This document shows positions 62,897 through 64,000 of a DNA stretch of 64,000 nucleotides, one piece after another; the first letter of the stretch is position 1, and the number at the start of each line of letters is the position of its first letter. This stretch comes from RGIG990 sp045589455. GTDB lineage: Bacteria > Verrucomicrobiota > Kiritimatiellia > RFP12 > UBA3636. Both the position numbers and the translations under genes were made by a program. Under the pieces are notes generated by a model. It worked only from the letters and a program-made list of their open reading frames with translations. It ran no database searches and was not told the origin of the DNA. The DNA lies in contig JAZNPC010000010.1 in NCBI GenBank assembly GCA_045589455.1, positions 1 through 64,000 on the forward strand, read 5' to 3'.

Positions 62897-64000
62897 ATGA
62901 GAAGTTGTCTAACTGTGTTTTTAGGAATCGTTATTATTGGTGCTATTCTTCTGATATATTTCTTTTGGGAAGCAATAATAGCGTTATTATTAGCGTTGTT
63001 ACAAATAGTTTTGACATTTATTGCAATAGTGGTGGGAATTGTGGTAATGATTGCTGTAGTAAGTTATTTTAGGAAAAGAAAAATAAAAGAATTAGCACGC
63101 TTAGAGCGGGAAAGAAATGCTACATTAGAAAATAGAATTCGAGAAGAAGTTTATATACCGGTTCCTGAATATGCAGTTACATCTAACAATTATTATGAAT
63201 GCTTACACATTCTTGAAGAAGCTGCAGATTATAAAAGAAGGATTGAAAATGCTTCATCAAAGCTTGAAAAGAGCCAATTAAAAAATGAGTTGTCTAATTT
63301 CAGGCTTAAATCATTCTATGTTATTTCTCTACGTCATGAAGTTGATGAAGAAAAATGGGCGTCTTATGAAACAAAGATTAATAATATTTTATCTAAAAAT
63401 GGTGATTGGAATTTGCTAAGAATAGAAGATAATGAAAAATCATTAGTTACTGGAAAATACGAAGCTAAAGTAAAAAATAATTTAGGTAATATAACATTGA
63501 GGCTTGAGGATAATAATATCGATGATGTCATTAAAAGAGTTGATTTGATTAAAGATTTTGATACATCAGGTATTTTTACAACGCACAGTTTGACTAAGCT
63601 TAATGATAAAACAGAACAAATGACTAAATGTTATGATTCTATTGAGAAGAGGTATAAAGAGCTATCGGATGTGGGTGAAATAACTAATAAGATTTTGGTA
63701 GAAGCTCGTGGTGCTGCATATCGGAATATTTTCTTAGGTGTAGAACTTTTGAATTATATTAGAGATAATTCTGGAGGAACGGGGCTAAAGGTTCAACATG
63801 ATTCGGTTGATATGCAAGAAATTAATCTTTCAACAGATATTCCATTAAGTAGTTTGAATATTGATTTTGGAGAAGTTTTGAAAGTGGGTTTGTTTAACAA
63901 AGAAGGCACTAAAGCTATTTCAAGAATTTTGAAAAATCCTAAGAGTATTGGTTACAATAGTGCTTTAATTGGCATTTCTGTTGCAAAAGAACTTTTAAAA
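62897..64000 (+). CDS. Membrane-anchored helical protein, truncated by the window edge
   Basis: Open to the end of the window (368 codons so far, no stop). Starts MRSCLTVFLGIVIIGAIL after AAGGAAAAA. Two membrane helices (~5-22 and ~26-57) are followed by a basic patch 'YFRKRKIKELARLERERN', then a soluble, mostly helical region of at least 300 residues with coiled-coil character ('LKKSQ/KLEKSQLKNEL'-like heptads) and no motif I recognise. Strongly AT-rich like the dynamin cluster, and again membrane-anchored with a cytoplasmic helical body, so it may belong to the same accessory island. Partial gene; function unknown. Confidence 0.65.
   Translation, partial: MRSCLTVFLGIVIIGAILLIYFFWEAIIALLLALLQIVLTFIAIVVGIVVMIAVVSYFRKRKIKELARLERERNATLENRIREEVYIPVPEYAVTSNNYYECLHILEEAADYKRRIENASSKLEKSQLKNELSNFRLKSFYVISLRHEVDEEKWASYETKINNILSKNGDWNLLRIEDNEKSLVTGKYEAKVKNNLGNITLRLEDNNIDDVIKRVDLIKDFDTSGIFTTHSLTKLNDKTEQMTKCYDSIEKRYKELSDVGEITNKILVEARGAAYRNIFLGVELLNYIRDNSGGTGLKVQHDSVDMQEINLSTDIPLSSLNIDFGEVLKVGLFNKEGTKAISRILKNPKSIGYNSALIGISVAKELLK

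Overview
The window looks like the chromosome of a moderately AT-rich, Gram-negative, probably gut- or host-associated bacterium. It carries TonB/ExbB/ExbD-type genes, two MacAB-like efflux operons (one with an outer-membrane lipoprotein channel), BspA-type leucine-rich surface proteins, a secreted GH29 fucosidase and an EI-Ntr-type phosphotransferase. The style of the surface proteins (fibronectin-III and autotransporter-like repeats) and the 'acggag' intergenic repeats suggest the Verrucomicrobiota/Kiritimatiellota/Lentisphaerota group. This is an inference from protein flavour only; no rRNA, tRNA or CRISPR array was seen.

Layout. 1-12.4 kb: ilvE, then three secreted surface proteins, the first two preceded by long gene-free stretches packed with shuffled repeats; each has its own sigma70-like promoter. 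12.4-20.9 kb (minus strand): putP (with a ~128-residue extracytoplasmic insertion), icd, pgi, a polyprenyl-phosphate-type glycosyltransferase and ptsP. 21.3-25.1 kb: an efflux-type operon (adaptor, ATPase, permease). 25.6-30.6 kb: a lipoprotein, then metG, a SpoU methyltransferase and an HD hydrolase, then a zinc-ribbon membrane protein. 31.1-37.3 kb: a plus-strand run of a DAACS symporter, a YhcH-like protein, a metal-type ABC ATPase, a branching enzyme, a HAD phosphatase and an SDR. 37.5-39.6 kb: argF and pyrB. 39.7-43.9 kb: an ExbB/ExbD/TonB-like operon with a secreted protein whose C-terminus copies the ExbD periplasmic domain, a PqqD-like protein and rluD. 44-48.8 kb (minus strand): a complete MacA/MacB/OMF operon whose promoter is overlaid by two 14-bp palindromes. 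49-50.4 kb: fucosidase.

50.4-64 kb is accessory DNA. It starts with a repeat copy shared with the 25-kb region and a rod-shaped candidate non-coding RNA. Next is a DUF1232 gene that is readable only through a -1 shift at an A AAA AAG heptamer, and a four-helix membrane protein. Then comes a very AT-rich, translationally coupled cluster: two dynamin-like GTPases, a glycine-zipper membrane protein, a ~1,100-residue HerA/FtsK-type ATPase with an internal hydrophobic segment, a DNA/RNA non-specific endonuclease and a small companion protein. I consider this cluster the best candidate for an undescribed system: a membrane-remodelling GTPase pair joined to a DNA-translocase-like ATPase and a nuclease, most plausibly anti-phage or interbacterial. 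It is followed by a structured 5' leader with a uracil-DNA-glycosylase-like gene and a small Cys-rich protein, and by a membrane protein gene that runs off the right edge.
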